Made by a program: the position numbers and the translations under genes
Source: Thiotrichaceae bacterium
Lineage (GTDB): Bacteria; Pseudomonadota; Gammaproteobacteria; Eutrophobiales; Eutrophobiaceae
Assembly: GCA_012960105.1 (NCBI GenBank)
Contig: DUBV01000086.1
Location: 1 to 62,816 of the forward strand
Direction: 5' to 3'
Length of the DNA: 62,816 nucleotides
Notes under the pieces: generated by a model
Told to the model about the DNA's origin: nothing
The model's input: the letters and a program-made list of their open reading frames with translations, nothing else
Databases searched by the model: none
In this document: in pieces, positions 34,181 to 43,344 of the stretch
Layout of the letters: each line of letters opens with the position of its first letter
Position numbering within the stretch: position 1 is the stretch's first letter

Positions 34181-35944
34181 GTGTCTTCATTAGCCATATA
34201 TAAAGGTTTGCGCAGCTTAGTAGGTTTACTGCTGGTTCTTTTTATCAGTGCTTGTGCAAGTGTTCCCCAAGACTCAAGTCCTGAATTGGCTTCCGCAGAG
34301 CCACAAACTGCAGTACAAGAAACTCCGGAAACGGAACAAAAGTCACCTGAACGACCCAATATTGAGCTAACCGAAGATATTCTATTTAAGGTTATGCTTG
34401 CAGAAATTGCAGGTCAGCGAGGGAAACTGAAGATTGCCGTCGAGAATTATCTTGATTTGGCCAGAACCACCCGAGACCCTGTCGTCGTTGAGCGTGCTAC
34501 GCGAATAGCGATGTATGCGCGTAACAATGATGCTGCCTATGAAGCAGCGACGTTGTGGCTAGAGTTGGATCCAGAAAGTCCTGATGCTCATCAGGTTATG
34601 ACCGTCATGACTGTTCGCAGAGGTGATATCGATCAGGCCTTACATCATCTGGAATTTATTTTGGAAAATTCCCACGGGAAGTTTGATCAAAAATTATGGA
34701 TGATTGCGAATTTTTTGGGCCGTGAAAAAGATCAGCTTGTCGTGATGCAATTGATGGAACGGTTAATGGAAAATCATATGGGCGATGCTGATGCCATGTT
34801 CGCTTTTGCTAATGTTTCGGCACGTATGGGTAATATGGAGCGTGCGCAAGATTTACTGGAACAAGTCGTCAAGTTAGAACCAGAGAATGATGCAGCGGCA
34901 CTGACTTATATTGCCATCTTACAGAAACGCGGAAAGACCAAAGAAGCACTGGAATGGCTAAAGCTTGAATTAGAAAACAGGAAAGATGATTTTAGTTTAC
35001 GTATGGCCTATGCGCGTTTACTGACGGATGCGAAACGTTTCGAAGATGCGCGGCAACAGTTCGAAACCTTGGTGGTAGATGCGCCGAACAATGTAGATGT
35101 GCTTTATGCCTTAGGTTTACTTTATCTTCAGGTGAATAAACTTGATGATGCAGAACGTTTTTTCACTAAGTTAACGACGTTAAAGAAGCGTATCTTTGAT
35201 TCCAATTATTATCTCGGGCGTATCGCCGAAGAAAAAAATGAGCTCGATAAAGCCAGCGACTTATATCAGGGTGTGCATGGTGGTGAAAATTATTTTGATG
35301 CGCGCATACGTTTGAGTCTAATTCAAGCGAAACAAGGCGATATAGAAAAAGCTCTGACTAATATTCGTTCGATAAAAGGCAAGAAAGGCATAAGCCGTCT
35401 TATTTTAGTACAGGCAGAAGGCGAAATACTTACCGAAGAAAAGCGTTATCAAGAAGCAATGACCGTTTATAACAAAGCGATAGAAGAAGAAAGTCATCCA
35501 GACTTGCTTTACTCACGCGCTATGTTGGCTGAAAAAATGGGACTCATGGAGATTTTAGAAACGGATTTAAAAGCGATACTTGCCGAAGATGCGGAAAATG
35601 CCACGGCATTGAATGCACTAGGCTATACGCTTGCCGATCGAACTGAGCGCTTTGATGAAGCCTATGATTATATCAAACGTGCCTACGCAATAAGTCCGGA
35701 TGATTTTTATATTCTCGATAGTCTCGGTTGGGTGCTATATCGCTTGGGTCGATTCGATGAAGCCGCTGATTATTTACAAAAGGCACTCGAGTTAAAAAAT
35801 GATCCGGAAATTGCTGCGCATCTGGGTGAAGTGTATTGGGTAATGGGAAACAAGAAAGCGGCAAGAGAGATTTGGGAAACAGCACTCAAAGGCACGCCAA
35901 CGGACGATAGGTTATTAGAAGTTATTAAACGCTTTAAACCGTGA
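34181..35944 (+). CDS. TPR-repeat lipoprotein upstream of lolB
   Basis: A 587-residue lipoprotein with a signal sequence and lipobox FISAC (cysteine 25), followed by many TPR units (roughly residues 60-580), such as ALNALGYTLADRTERFDEAYDYI and DSLGWVLYRLGRFDEA. Likely an outer-membrane scaffold. Gammaproteobacteria commonly have such a gene before lolB. It starts with GTG at 34181 after AAAAGGAT, and its TGA overlaps the lolB GTG (GTGA). Confidence 0.9.
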   Translation: MSSLAIYKGLRSLVGLLLVLFISACASVPQDSSPELASAEPQTAVQETPETEQKSPERPNIELTEDILFKVMLAEIAGQRGKLKIAVENYLDLARTTRDPVVVERATRIAMYARNNDAAYEAATLWLELDPESPDAHQVMTVMTVRRGDIDQALHHLEFILENSHGKFDQKLWMIANFLGREKDQLVVMQLMERLMENHMGDADAMFAFANVSARMGNMERAQDLLEQVVKLEPENDAAALTYIAILQKRGKTKEALEWLKLELENRKDDFSLRMAYARLLTDAKRFEDARQQFETLVVDAPNNVDVLYALGLLYLQVNKLDDAERFFTKLTTLKKRIFDSNYYLGRIAEEKNELDKASDLYQGVHGGENYFDARIRLSLIQAKQGDIEKALTNIRSIKGKKGISRLILVQAEGEILTEEKRYQEAMTVYNKAIEEESHPDLLYSRAMLAEKMGLMEILETDLKAILAEDAENATALNALGYTLADRTERFDEAYDYIKRAYAISPDDFYILDSLGWVLYRLGRFDEAADYLQKALELKNDPEIAAHLGEVYWVMGNKKAAREIWETALKGTPTDDRLLEVIKRFKP

Positions 35945-36669
35945 AACGAATATTAGGCACCTCTAAAAAGGCACTTTTTTCGCGATTCTTTGGTTTCCTG
36001 CGTCGTTCTACCTCCTGCATCCATGCAGTCGTGCGCGCGGTGCTACCTTGCACTCACAAAAAAATCACTTTTTTTAGAGGCGCCCAATTACCATTATTGT
36101 TAGCAGTTTCTCTGCTAAATGGTTGTGCGCAAGCTCCTAAAGTTGATGCCAGCATAAAATCTAAATTGTGGTTAGAACATCAAATTACTGTAAGCGCAAT
36201 TCAGTCATGGGATATTAAAGGTCGTGTTGCAGTTAAGAATGATAAAGAGAGCGGCACAGTTACCCTGCTCTGGAATCAATTTCTTTCAAATTATGAATTG
36301 CGTTTTATTGCTCCCTTAGGGCAAGGGACTTATATTTTGAGCGGCACACCAAGCGGCGTTGTTATGAAATTGCCTAAAGATAAAGTTATGGTGGCAGAGA
36401 CAGCTGAACAAATATTACGCGATGGACTCGGTTGGGATATTCATCTAGATGGTCTTCGATATTGGGTAAGAGGTTTGCCCGAACCCGATATACAATACAG
36501 TGAACTCATGCTCGATAATAAGGGACGACTAGCGAACATGGATCAATCGGGTTTTAATATCAGTGTGTCGCGATACAGCGAGCAAGATGGTGTTTCTCTG
36601 CCCAGTAAATTAACTATCAAGAGTGATAAGATTCAACTAAAAGTAATCATTCAAAATTGGAAGTTTTAA
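35941..36669 (+). CDS. lolB: outer-membrane lipoprotein receptor LolB, with extended N-terminus
   Basis: Accepts lipoproteins from LolA and inserts them in the outer membrane. The lipobox LLNGC gives acylated C62, and the mature part (SWDIKGRVAVKND, NYELRFIAPLGQGTYIL) matches LolB. The first 45 residues are unusual: they are encoded by a palindromic repeat (35953-36088) also found at 5441 and 59891. The insert keeps the frame but adds cysteines and arginines before the signal helix. A GTG inside the repeat could give a shorter signal sequence. Followed by ispE after 8 nt. Confidence 0.88.
   Translation: MKRILGTSKKALFSRFFGFLRRSTSCIHAVVRAVLPCTHKKITFFRGAQLPLLLAVSLLNGCAQAPKVDASIKSKLWLEHQITVSAIQSWDIKGRVAVKNDKESGTVTLLWNQFLSNYELRFIAPLGQGTYILSGTPSGVVMKLPKDKVMVAETAEQILRDGLGWDIHLDGLRYWVRGLPEPDIQYSELMLDNKGRLANMDQSGFNISVSRYSEQDGVSLPSKLTIKSDKIQLKVIIQNWKF
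35953..36088 (-). repeat. palindromic mobile repeat, family 1, copy B (inside lolB)
   Basis: About 136 bp. The ends are inverted copies: GGCACCTCTAAAAAGGCACT on the left and, read inward from the right, GGGCGCCTCTAAAAAAAGTG. Its right part matches the left part of copy C (59891) when inverted, sharing the run AAGTGATTTTTTTGTGAGTG with one substitution. The central palindrome here is CTGCATGGATGCAG. It lies within the coding sequence of lolB. Confidence 0.75.
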
Positions 36670-36677
36670 GAAAGTAG

Positions 36678-37535
36678 ATGTTAAGTTCCGCATGGCCAGC
36701 TCCTGCCAAATTAAATTTATTTCTTCATATCACGGGTCGACGCGATGATGGTTATCATTTGTTGCAAACGGTGTTTCAGTTTATTCAATTGCAAGACGAA
36801 ATTGATTTTACTGTATTGGAGTCGGATACCGTAACGCGTAGCTCAGCTATGCCGGGTGTTGATGTTGAAGATGATTTAGTTGTTCGTGCTGCACGGTTAT
36901 TAAAAGAAAAAACCGGCTGTCAGCTCGGTGTTGATATAAATGTACGAAAAAGAATTCCTGAAGGTGGTGGACTTGGTGGCGGTAGTTCAGATGCGGCGAC
37001 GACATTAGTCGCGTTAAACGAATTATGGCAATGTGGTCTTTCAACTAAGGACTTGGCTAGTTTAGGGCTCTCGTTAGGGGCTGACGTGCCCGTATTTGTT
37101 CACGCTCACGCGGTTTGGGCTGAAGGCGTAGGCGAGGATTTTACCGATATAGAGCCTGTAGAACCGTGGTATTTGGTTATTCATCCGGGGATTAGTGTTG
37201 CCACCGCAGAAGTATTTAATACATCTGATTTGACACGGAATACACCTGCAATCACAATACGCGACTTCCTCGAGGGAGGAGGCAGAAATGACTGCGAATC
37301 TGTAGTGCGAAAACGCTACAAAGAGGTCGCAGATGCACTGGATTGGTTGGGGAAATTTGCCCCTACGAAGCTTACAGGCACAGGTGCTTGTTTATTTGCT
37401 CCATTTTCAGATGAGCAAGAAGCAATAGCAGTGCAACAACAATTGCCAGATAACTGGCAAGGCTATGTAGTAAAGGGATTGAATCAATCTCCCTTATTAG
37501 AACGATTAGCGGCTGAAAAATTAAAGCTCAATTAA
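36678..37535 (+). CDS. ispE: 4-diphosphocytidyl-2-C-methyl-D-erythritol kinase
   Basis: Phosphorylates CDP-methylerythritol in the MEP isoprenoid pathway. A GHMP kinase: PAPAKLNLFLHITGRRDDGYH at the N-terminus, the ATP-binding loop PEGGGLGGGSSDAA, and LTGTGACLFA near the end. Length 285, normal. Followed by tRNA-Gln and prs, a common gammaproteobacterial order. Confidence 0.95.
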   Translation: MLSSAWPAPAKLNLFLHITGRRDDGYHLLQTVFQFIQLQDEIDFTVLESDTVTRSSAMPGVDVEDDLVVRAARLLKEKTGCQLGVDINVRKRIPEGGGLGGGSSDAATTLVALNELWQCGLSTKDLASLGLSLGADVPVFVHAHAVWAEGVGEDFTDIEPVEPWYLVIHPGISVATAEVFNTSDLTRNTPAITIRDFLEGGGRNDCESVVRKRYKEVADALDWLGKFAPTKLTGTGACLFAPFSDEQEAIAVQQQLPDNWQGYVVKGLNQSPLLERLAAEKLKLN

Positions 37536-37567
37536 TAGGTTTAGCCGTAGTATTAGAAAAGATTTAT

Positions 37568-37644
37568 TGGGGTATGGCCAAGTTGGTTAAGGCACATGGT
37601 TTTGATCCATGCATTCCGAGGTTCGAGTCCTCGTACCCCAGCCA
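37568..37644 (+). tRNA. tRNA-Gln (anticodon TTG)
   Basis: A complete 77-nt cloverleaf including CCA: acceptor arm TGGGGTA (37568-37574) with TACCCCA (37634-37640), anticodon loop TTTTGAT (37600-37606) between CATGG and CCATG, T-arm GAGGTTCGAGTCCTC, and an encoded GCCA end. The anticodon TTG (37602-37604) reads CAA/CAG glutamine codons. Confidence 0.97.
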
Positions 37645-37675
37645 TTTTTTTAAATAGTCTAAAAGGCGAGTCCCG

Positions 37676-38629
37676 ATGACCATTTCCAATATGATGATAT
37701 TTAGTGGTAATGCGAACCCGAAGTTGTCGCTTCAGGCAGCAGAATATCTGAAGATGCCTTTGGGTAAAATTACCGTTGGTAAGTTCAGCGATGGTGAAAT
37801 CATGGTTGAAATTAACGAGAATGTTCGTGGTCGGGATTGCTATATTATGCAACCGGTTTGCATGCCAACTAATGATAACTTGATGGAATTGTTAGTCATT
37901 GCCGATGCTTTGCGTCGTGCTTCTGCCGCCCGAATTACCGCCGTTATTCCTTATTTAGGCTATGCACGACAAGATCGTCGTTCGCGCTCATCAAGAGTGC
38001 CGATTACGGCAAAAGTCGTTGCAAACATGATTTCTACCGCAGGTATTGATCGCGTTCTTACCGTCGATTTGCATGCAGACCAAATTCAAGGCTTTTTCGA
38101 TATTCCTTTGGATAATGTTTATGGCTCACCTGTGCTATTAGGTGATTTGTGGAAACACAAATACCCGAATTTGATGGTGGTTTCACCAGATGTGGGTGGT
38201 GTGGTCCGTGCCCGAGCATTGGCAAAACGTCTGGATGACACTGATTTGGCAATTATCGACAAACGTCGGCCAAATCCAAACGAATCTGAGATTATGAACA
38301 TTATTGGTGATGTTGATGGCCGAACTTGCGTCATTATTGATGATTTGGTCGATACTGCCGGTACATTATGCAATGCAGCCGGGGCTTTGAAGGAATTTGG
38401 TGCAGTAAAAGTGGTTGCTTACTGTACCCATCCAGTACTTTCCGGCAAGGCAATCGAAAATATAGAGAATTCAACGCTTGATGAATTGGTAGTAACAGAT
38501 ACAATCCCGCTTCGCGCGGATGCAGCAAGCTGTGACCGTATTCGACAACTCAGCGTAGCAGCAATGCTGGCTGAGAGTATGCGTCGTATTGCAGAGGGCG
38601 AATCCTTAAGCTCAATGTTTCTGGATTAA
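37676..38629 (+). CDS. prs: ribose-phosphate pyrophosphokinase
   Basis: Makes PRPP from ribose 5-phosphate and ATP for nucleotide, histidine and tryptophan synthesis. The PRPP-binding motif [12 protein letters not shown] is near residue 222, and the flexible loop [11 protein letters not shown]-type sequence ([11 protein letters not shown]) near 97. Length 317, normal. 31 nt after the tRNA. Confidence 0.96.
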   Translation: MTISNMMIFSGNANPKLSLQAAEYLKMPLGKITVGKFSDGEIMVEINENVRGRDCYIMQPVCMPTNDNLMELLVIADALRRASAARITAVIPYLGYARQDRRSRSSRVPITAKVVANMISTAGIDRVLTVDLHADQIQGFFDIPLDNVYGSPVLLGDLWKHKYPNLMVVSPDVGGVVRARALAKRLDDTDLAIIDKRRPNPNESEIMNIIGDVDGRTCVIIDDLVDTAGTLCNAAGALKEFGAVKVVAYCTHPVLSGKAIENIENSTLDELVVTDTIPLRADAASCDRIRQLSVAAMLAESMRRIAEGESLSSMFLD

Positions 38630-38708
38630 GCTTTTCTGCACTAATTCTTCTGACTGGTCGCGGTCAGGAGGTAAACAATAACCCTTAATTTTAAGGAGCA
38701 GTAAAACA

Positions 38709-39392
38709 ATGAATCAATTCGAACTCGTTGCCGAAAAGCGCGAAGACGTAGGGAAGGGTGCGAGCCGCCGCCTACGCCACGCTGGCAAATTACCTGGTAT
38801 CGTTTACGGTACTGACAAAGAAACCATGATGCTTACGTTTGCTCATAATGAAGTAATGCATCAATTGGAAAACGAAGCTTTCTATTCAAAGATTTTGACA
38901 CTCAAAATTGGTAAAGATAGCGAAAAGGTCGTATTAAAAGATCTACAACGTCATCCTTATAAAGTTCAGTTAATGCACATCGATTTGTTACGTATTAATG
39001 AAAACGAAGCATTAACCATGCGAGTCCCGCTTCACTTTATTAATGAAGATAAGGCGCTGGGTGTTAAAGAACATGGTGGTGTTGTTAGCCATCTTCTGAC
39101 TGAGTTGGATATTGTTTGTTTACCAAAGGATCTTCCTGAGTATATCGAAGTTGATATGGCGGAAGTTGACCTTGATGAAACGGTACATCTTAGTCATCTG
39201 GTATTACCTGAAGGTGTGCAGCTTCATAGTCTGTTGCATGGTGGTGATGACACTCTTTCTGTTGCCTCTATTCATGCGCCTAAGGGTAAAACTGAAGAAG
39301 AAGAACTTGCTGAAGCTGCCGAAGCTGCCGAAGCTGCTGAAGGTGGAGAAGTTGCTGCTGAAGGCGAAGAAGAAAAAGACGGCGAAAGTTAG
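38709..39392 (+). CDS. rplY: 50S ribosomal protein L25/Ctc
   Basis: A 5S rRNA-binding large-subunit protein of the long Ctc type: an N-terminal L25 domain (about 1-95) and a C-terminal TL5 domain (about 100-190), then a very acidic Glu/Ala tail. Starts behind AAGGAGCAGTAAAACA. The start MNQFELVAEKREDVGKGASRRLR is typical. Lies between prs and pth as usual. Confidence 0.95.
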   Translation: MNQFELVAEKREDVGKGASRRLRHAGKLPGIVYGTDKETMMLTFAHNEVMHQLENEAFYSKILTLKIGKDSEKVVLKDLQRHPYKVQLMHIDLLRINENEALTMRVPLHFINEDKALGVKEHGGVVSHLLTELDIVCLPKDLPEYIEVDMAEVDLDETVHLSHLVLPEGVQLHSLLHGGDDTLSVASIHAPKGKTEEEELAEAAEAAEAAEGGEVAAEGEEEKDGES

Positions 39393-39426
39393 TTGCTTGT
39401 TTGACATCATGCTTTTTCTTTAGGCG

Positions 39427-40020
39427 ATGTCTCTTCCTGTAAAAATGATCGTGGGCCTGGGTAATCCAGGCCCCGAGTATTTAATGACTCGGCACAACGC
39501 CGGTTTTTGGTTTGTCGATGCATTGGCAAACAAACTCTCTTTAAGTTTTTCTCAAGACAAAAGATCTCAATCTGAACTCTGCCGTTATCAAAGTGGTTCG
39601 ATAGATTGCTGGATCTGTAAACCACAAACTTATATGAATGACAGCGGTGCGGCCGTACAAGCACTAAGCAGTTATTACAAAATTCCTGTTGATCAAATCA
39701 TGGTGGTACATGATGAGATTGATTTGCTGCCTGGAACAACGCGCTTAAAAGAAGGTGGTGGTCATGGTGGTCATAATGGTTTGCGCGATATTATTCAGCG
39801 TATGGGTAGTAAAGATTTTTTACGCTTAAGAGTAGGTGTGGGTCATCCCGGCAGCAAAGATAAAGTCGTGCCATTTGTTCTTGGTCGCGCTAGTAGTAAA
39901 GAAGAAGATTTAATAATAGATTCTTTTTCACTAGCACTAGAAAAGAGCGATCAGTTTTTTGAAGATAACCTTAATAAATTGATGACCGAATTAAATAATA
40001 AAAATAATTCATCATCATAA
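39427..40020 (+). CDS. pth: peptidyl-tRNA hydrolase
   Basis: Frees tRNA from peptidyl-tRNAs dropped by ribosomes. The catalytic histidine H23 is in TRHNAGFW, with VGLGNPGPEY before it, and HDEIDL and GGGHGGHNGLRD further on. Length 197, normal. Between rplY and ychF. Confidence 0.95.
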   Translation: MSLPVKMIVGLGNPGPEYLMTRHNAGFWFVDALANKLSLSFSQDKRSQSELCRYQSGSIDCWICKPQTYMNDSGAAVQALSSYYKIPVDQIMVVHDEIDLLPGTTRLKEGGGHGGHNGLRDIIQRMGSKDFLRLRVGVGHPGSKDKVVPFVLGRASSKEEDLIIDSFSLALEKSDQFFEDNLNKLMTELNNKNNSSS

Positions 40021-40037
40021 AATACACGGAATAATAT

Positions 40038-41129
40038 ATGGGATTTAAATGCGGCATAGTCGGTTTACCAAATGTAGGTAAATCTACCCTTTTTAATGCG
40101 CTTACCAACTCAGAGATAGATGCAGAGAATTATCCTTTCTGCACCATCGACCCACATGTGGGAATTGTTGCCATGCCTGATCCACGATTGGATAAATTAG
40201 CGGAGATGGCTAATCCACAAAGAGTGGTTCCAACAACGATGGAGTTTGTTGATATCGCAGGTTTAGTTGAAGGCGCATCAAAAGGCGAAGGGCTGGGAAA
40301 TAAATTTTTAGCTAACATTCGCGAAACAAATGCTATTGCGCAAGTTGTGCGTTGTTTTGATGATGACAATATTGTGCATGTCGCCGGTAAAGTTGATCCG
40401 TTATCTGATATTGAAGTAATTAATACCGAGCTTTGTCTTGCCGATCAGGAGAGCGTAAGCAAAGCGTTACATAAAGTAATCAAGTTAGGACGCAGTGGTG
40501 ATAAAGCCGCGAAAGAAGAACAAGAGCAACTCGAAGCTATTATGGAGCACCTCGATAAAGGTTTGCCTGTACGTGCTATGGAATTGTCTGAAGATGCTTT
40601 AGAAGTGATTCAGCACTTACAACTTCTTACTCTAAAACCAACTTTGTATATCGCTAATGTTGAAGAAGATGGTTTGGAATCTAATCCGTGGTTAGAGAAG
40701 TTACAAGCACTTGCTGATGAAGAAGGTGCACAGATGATTGCTGTTTGTGCTGCTATTGAGTCCGAAGTCTCTCAATTAGAAGACGATGAAAGAGAAGAAT
40801 TTCTCGAAGCATTAGGTATGGAAGAGCCGGGACTTAACCGTATCATTCGTGCGGGTTATAAATTGCTTAGCTTACAAACGTATTTTACCGTAGGCCCAAA
40901 AGAAGTACGTGCATGGACTATTTCAATAGGCGCAACGGCACCAAAAGCGGCAGCTGTTATTCATACGGATTTTGAACGTGGTTTTATTAAAGCAGAAGTA
41001 ATTGGCTATGATGACTACATTGAATATAAGGGCGAACAAGGCGCAAAGGATGCTGGCAAATGGCAACAAGAAGGAAAAGAATACATCGTTAACGACGGCG
41101 ACGTTATTCTTTTCAGGTTTAATGTCTAG
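40038..41129 (+). CDS. ychF: redox-regulated ATPase/GTPase YchF
   Basis: An Obg-family P-loop protein that binds ribosomes and hydrolyses ATP. The G1 loop is GLPNVGKST, followed by [11 protein letters not shown], a G3-like region [16 protein letters not shown], and a TGS domain at the C-terminus ([15 protein letters not shown]). Length 363, normal. 17 nt after pth, the typical gene pair. Confidence 0.95.
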   Translation: MGFKCGIVGLPNVGKSTLFNALTNSEIDAENYPFCTIDPHVGIVAMPDPRLDKLAEMANPQRVVPTTMEFVDIAGLVEGASKGEGLGNKFLANIRETNAIAQVVRCFDDDNIVHVAGKVDPLSDIEVINTELCLADQESVSKALHKVIKLGRSGDKAAKEEQEQLEAIMEHLDKGLPVRAMELSEDALEVIQHLQLLTLKPTLYIANVEEDGLESNPWLEKLQALADEEGAQMIAVCAAIESEVSQLEDDEREEFLEALGMEEPGLNRIIRAGYKLLSLQTYFTVGPKEVRAWTISIGATAPKAAAVIHTDFERGFIKAEVIGYDDYIEYKGEQGAKDAGKWQQEGKEYIVNDGDVILFRFNV

Positions 41130-41161
41130 GATATTTTAACACTGGTAGATAGGTCGTTGTT

Positions 41162-41578
41162 ATGGATTCACCTTTTCACCTCGCATTTCCAGTCAGCGAT
41201 ATAGAAGTAACGCGCAGCTTTTATACTGAAATAATTGGTTGTTCAGTCGGCCGTGAAGCAGCTCGCTGGATCGACTTTAATTTCTTTGGTCATCAAATCT
41301 CAGCACATCTAGTAGAAACAACAGAAGATATTCCCACGAACCCTGTCGATGGTGAATCTATTCCGGTGAGACATTTTGGTTTGGTACTGGAATGGAATGC
41401 ATGGCATCAATTGGTTGAACGTTTAAATAAAAAAGAAGTTAATTATTTAATTAAACCAACGACAAGGTTTGAAGGTGAAGTCGGTGAACAAGCGACATTT
41501 TTTATTAGCGATCCCAGTGGCAATGCACTTGAATTCAAATCATTTAAGGATCGTGAGCAATTATTTGCTACTACTTGA
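41162..41578 (+). CDS. VOC (glyoxalase/bleomycin-resistance fold) family protein
   Basis: A 138-residue protein with the double beta-alpha-beta-beta-beta fold of the VOC superfamily: [23 protein letters not shown] at the N-terminus, a metal-type histidine in RHFGLVLE, and [14 protein letters not shown] near the end. Probably a metal-dependent lyase or dioxygenase, but the substrate is unknown. ATG at 41162, 32 nt after ychF. Confidence 0.85.
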   Translation: MDSPFHLAFPVSDIEVTRSFYTEIIGCSVGREAARWIDFNFFGHQISAHLVETTEDIPTNPVDGESIPVRHFGLVLEWNAWHQLVERLNKKEVNYLIKPTTRFEGEVGEQATFFISDPSGNALEFKSFKDREQLFATT

Positions 41579-41589
41579 TATAAAAGACC

Positions 41590-41745
41590 GTGAATAATAC
41601 AAAAGAAATTAGCCTCCCTCCCAAACCTATCAAGCCTGATATGTCTGAATGTTGCCAACGCGGTTGTGAAAACTGTGTCTTTATTTATTACGAAAAAGCA
41701 CTTAAATGTTGGCAAGATAAAGTCGAAAAAATTAAAAATAATTAG
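41590..41745 (+). CDS. oxidoreductase-like small cysteine-rich protein
   Basis: A 51-residue frame starting with GTG at 41590, just after the VOC gene. It has a proline-rich N-terminus and a cysteine cluster SECCQRGCENCVFIYYE that fits the small oxidoreductase-like domain (OXLD1 type, CCxxGCxxCVW...YE). A metal or redox role is likely but unproven. It is short enough to be missed by gene finders. Confidence 0.7.
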   Translation: MNNTKEISLPPKPIKPDMSECCQRGCENCVFIYYEKALKCWQDKVEKIKNN

Positions 41746-41813
41746 ATTTTTTACTAAAGTATCAAAATATTTGGTCGATATAGCTAATCGACACGGGTAA
41801 TTTCGACTTATAT

Positions 41814-42362
41814 ATGATAATTGCAACGCATAATATTGTATTACCAGTAAATAATCACCGGGCTAATGTTAATGAGCATGGTGACAAGACCGTTAGTGCT
41901 GTTGAAAAATCTAATAAAAACAATGATGTTGATGATTCGCAAGTAAAAAAAGATGAAAAATCATCAAATGAAAAAGAGACTAATAACAAACATGAAGGTG
42001 AATTAGATCAACAAGAACTCAGCCAGTTAAGAACTCTTCAAAACCGCGATCGAGAAGTACGTGCGCATGAACAAGCTCATATCGCTGCGGCAGGTTCTTT
42101 GGCCAAAGGTGGGGCGAGTTTTGAATATAAACGCGGACCAGACGGTCAACGCTATGCTGTTGGTGGAGAAATGCAAATCGATACCTCTACAGTTTCAGGT
42201 GATCCTGAAGCAACGGCTGCGAAGGCACAACAGATACGCCGTGCTGCATTTGCGCCAGCACAACCCTCGCAACAAGACCGTTCTGTTGCCGCCGCCGCCT
42301 CAACAATGGAAGCAAAAGCACGTATAGAAATAACACAACAGAAAATGCTGTTGAAAAATTAA
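41814..42362 (+). CDS. SprA-related putative metalloprotease
   Basis: A 182-residue protein of the SprA-related family. After a polar, low-complexity N-terminus (about 1-85), the core VRAHEQAHIAAAG contains an HExxH zinc motif, followed by YKRGPDGQRYAVGGEMQID and an Ala/Gln-rich helix (AKAQQIRRAAFAPAQPS). The substrate is unknown. Just after residue 180 a run of five A causes the frame to stop; one more A would let reading continue without a stop to 42574 through a segment with CPQCGGQHSADSH, a zinc-knuckle-like piece. The C-terminus may therefore be truncated by a frameshift. Confidence 0.8.
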   Translation: MIIATHNIVLPVNNHRANVNEHGDKTVSAVEKSNKNNDVDDSQVKKDEKSSNEKETNNKHEGELDQQELSQLRTLQNRDREVRAHEQAHIAAAGSLAKGGASFEYKRGPDGQRYAVGGEMQIDTSTVSGDPEATAAKAQQIRRAAFAPAQPSQQDRSVAAAASTMEAKARIEITQQKMLLKN

Positions 42363-42618
42363 ATAATGAATTTAGCGGTGAAGAAGATAAAGTTGAAAGT
42401 GAAAAAGGTGATGATTTAGAGTCGACAAAAAGTTCAGGAGTGACTTCAAAATGTCCTCAGTGCGGTGGTCAACATAGTGCGGACTCACATATAGTTGCTA
42501 CAAATCTTAATGAGACTTTTATTCAATTAGGTACTATTGGCCAAAAAGTAAACCAATTCAGTATAGCGATTTGAAATAAATCTATAAGTAGTAAAGCCTA
42601 GGTCTTTTTGTAATTCAG

Positions 42619-43323
42619 TTATTTTAACCAAGCAGTAAATTTTGATCTTTCCCAAGCATTATCCATCCACGAAGTATCTGGCAAAGGTAGTTTCATTGCA
42701 TCACTTACTGATAACCAACCTGATGGTAACGTGAATGAAGATGTTGAACCACGTTGAGTTATCCAGGTAATTTTTTTATTCTTTCTGCTTGTTAAAGCGA
42801 TATCCAAAGTTAAGCGGCAATCCTGAGCTACATAATCCAGAACCTGTTGATGGTTTCCCTGTTTCCATAATTGCGGTGCTAGTGATCCATCAATATCTTC
42901 AGGTTTACTAATACCAATAGATTTCGCCGCTGTATTTAGCCCGATGGCAAAGCCTTTGCCACAAAAGAAATGAAACATCATATCGATATGATTTAAAGCA
43001 AGTTGTTTACAGTCATCAAGCCTACCTGATTCTTCTGCGAGGATGTCAAAATCAAAGCCAAGGCCATTATGAGTAACGATGGTATATCCTTGCTTTGATT
43101 TATCTATAAGTAAGTCAACAAATCTGGATAAGTCATTTACGCTCATTTTTCCAGCAGCGTTACCGTCAGGGTTCTTGGAATAAAATACTTCGGCTTGTTC
43201 TTTATCTTCACCCCAGATTGCGGCGCAACTTATTCCTAGAGGACGATGATCATGTAGATCGCCAAAATTCTCAGGGAGAATTTTGGCGGTTTCAATATCG
43301 AAACCTAAATATTTTTCACTCAT
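42619..43323 (-). CDS. DEDDy-type 3'-5' exonuclease (PolB exonuclease-like)
   Basis: A 234-residue nuclease-like protein of the ribonuclease H fold. The three motifs are GFDIETAK (ExoI), HNGLGFDFD (ExoII) and DYVAQDC (ExoIII), which supply the DEDD acidic residues and the tyrosine. The family is related to the proofreading domains of DNA polymerase II, and these stand-alone proteins have unknown substrates. ATG at 43323, followed by a normal-length protein. Confidence 0.85.
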   Translation of the reverse strand: MSEKYLGFDIETAKILPENFGDLHDHRPLGISCAAIWGEDKEQAEVFYSKNPDGNAAGKMSVNDLSRFVDLLIDKSKQGYTIVTHNGLGFDFDILAEESGRLDDCKQLALNHIDMMFHFFCGKGFAIGLNTAAKSIGISKPEDIDGSLAPQLWKQGNHQQVLDYVAQDCRLTLDIALTSRKNKKITWITQRGSTSSFTLPSGWLSVSDAMKLPLPDTSWMDNAWERSKFTAWLK

Positions 43324-43344
43324 AGCGAGAAATGAAGTAGCTGA

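Noticed and set aside
42061-42327. 88-codon frame overlapping the SprA-like gene
   Set aside because: Shadow frame of low complexity in a different register; no start signal.
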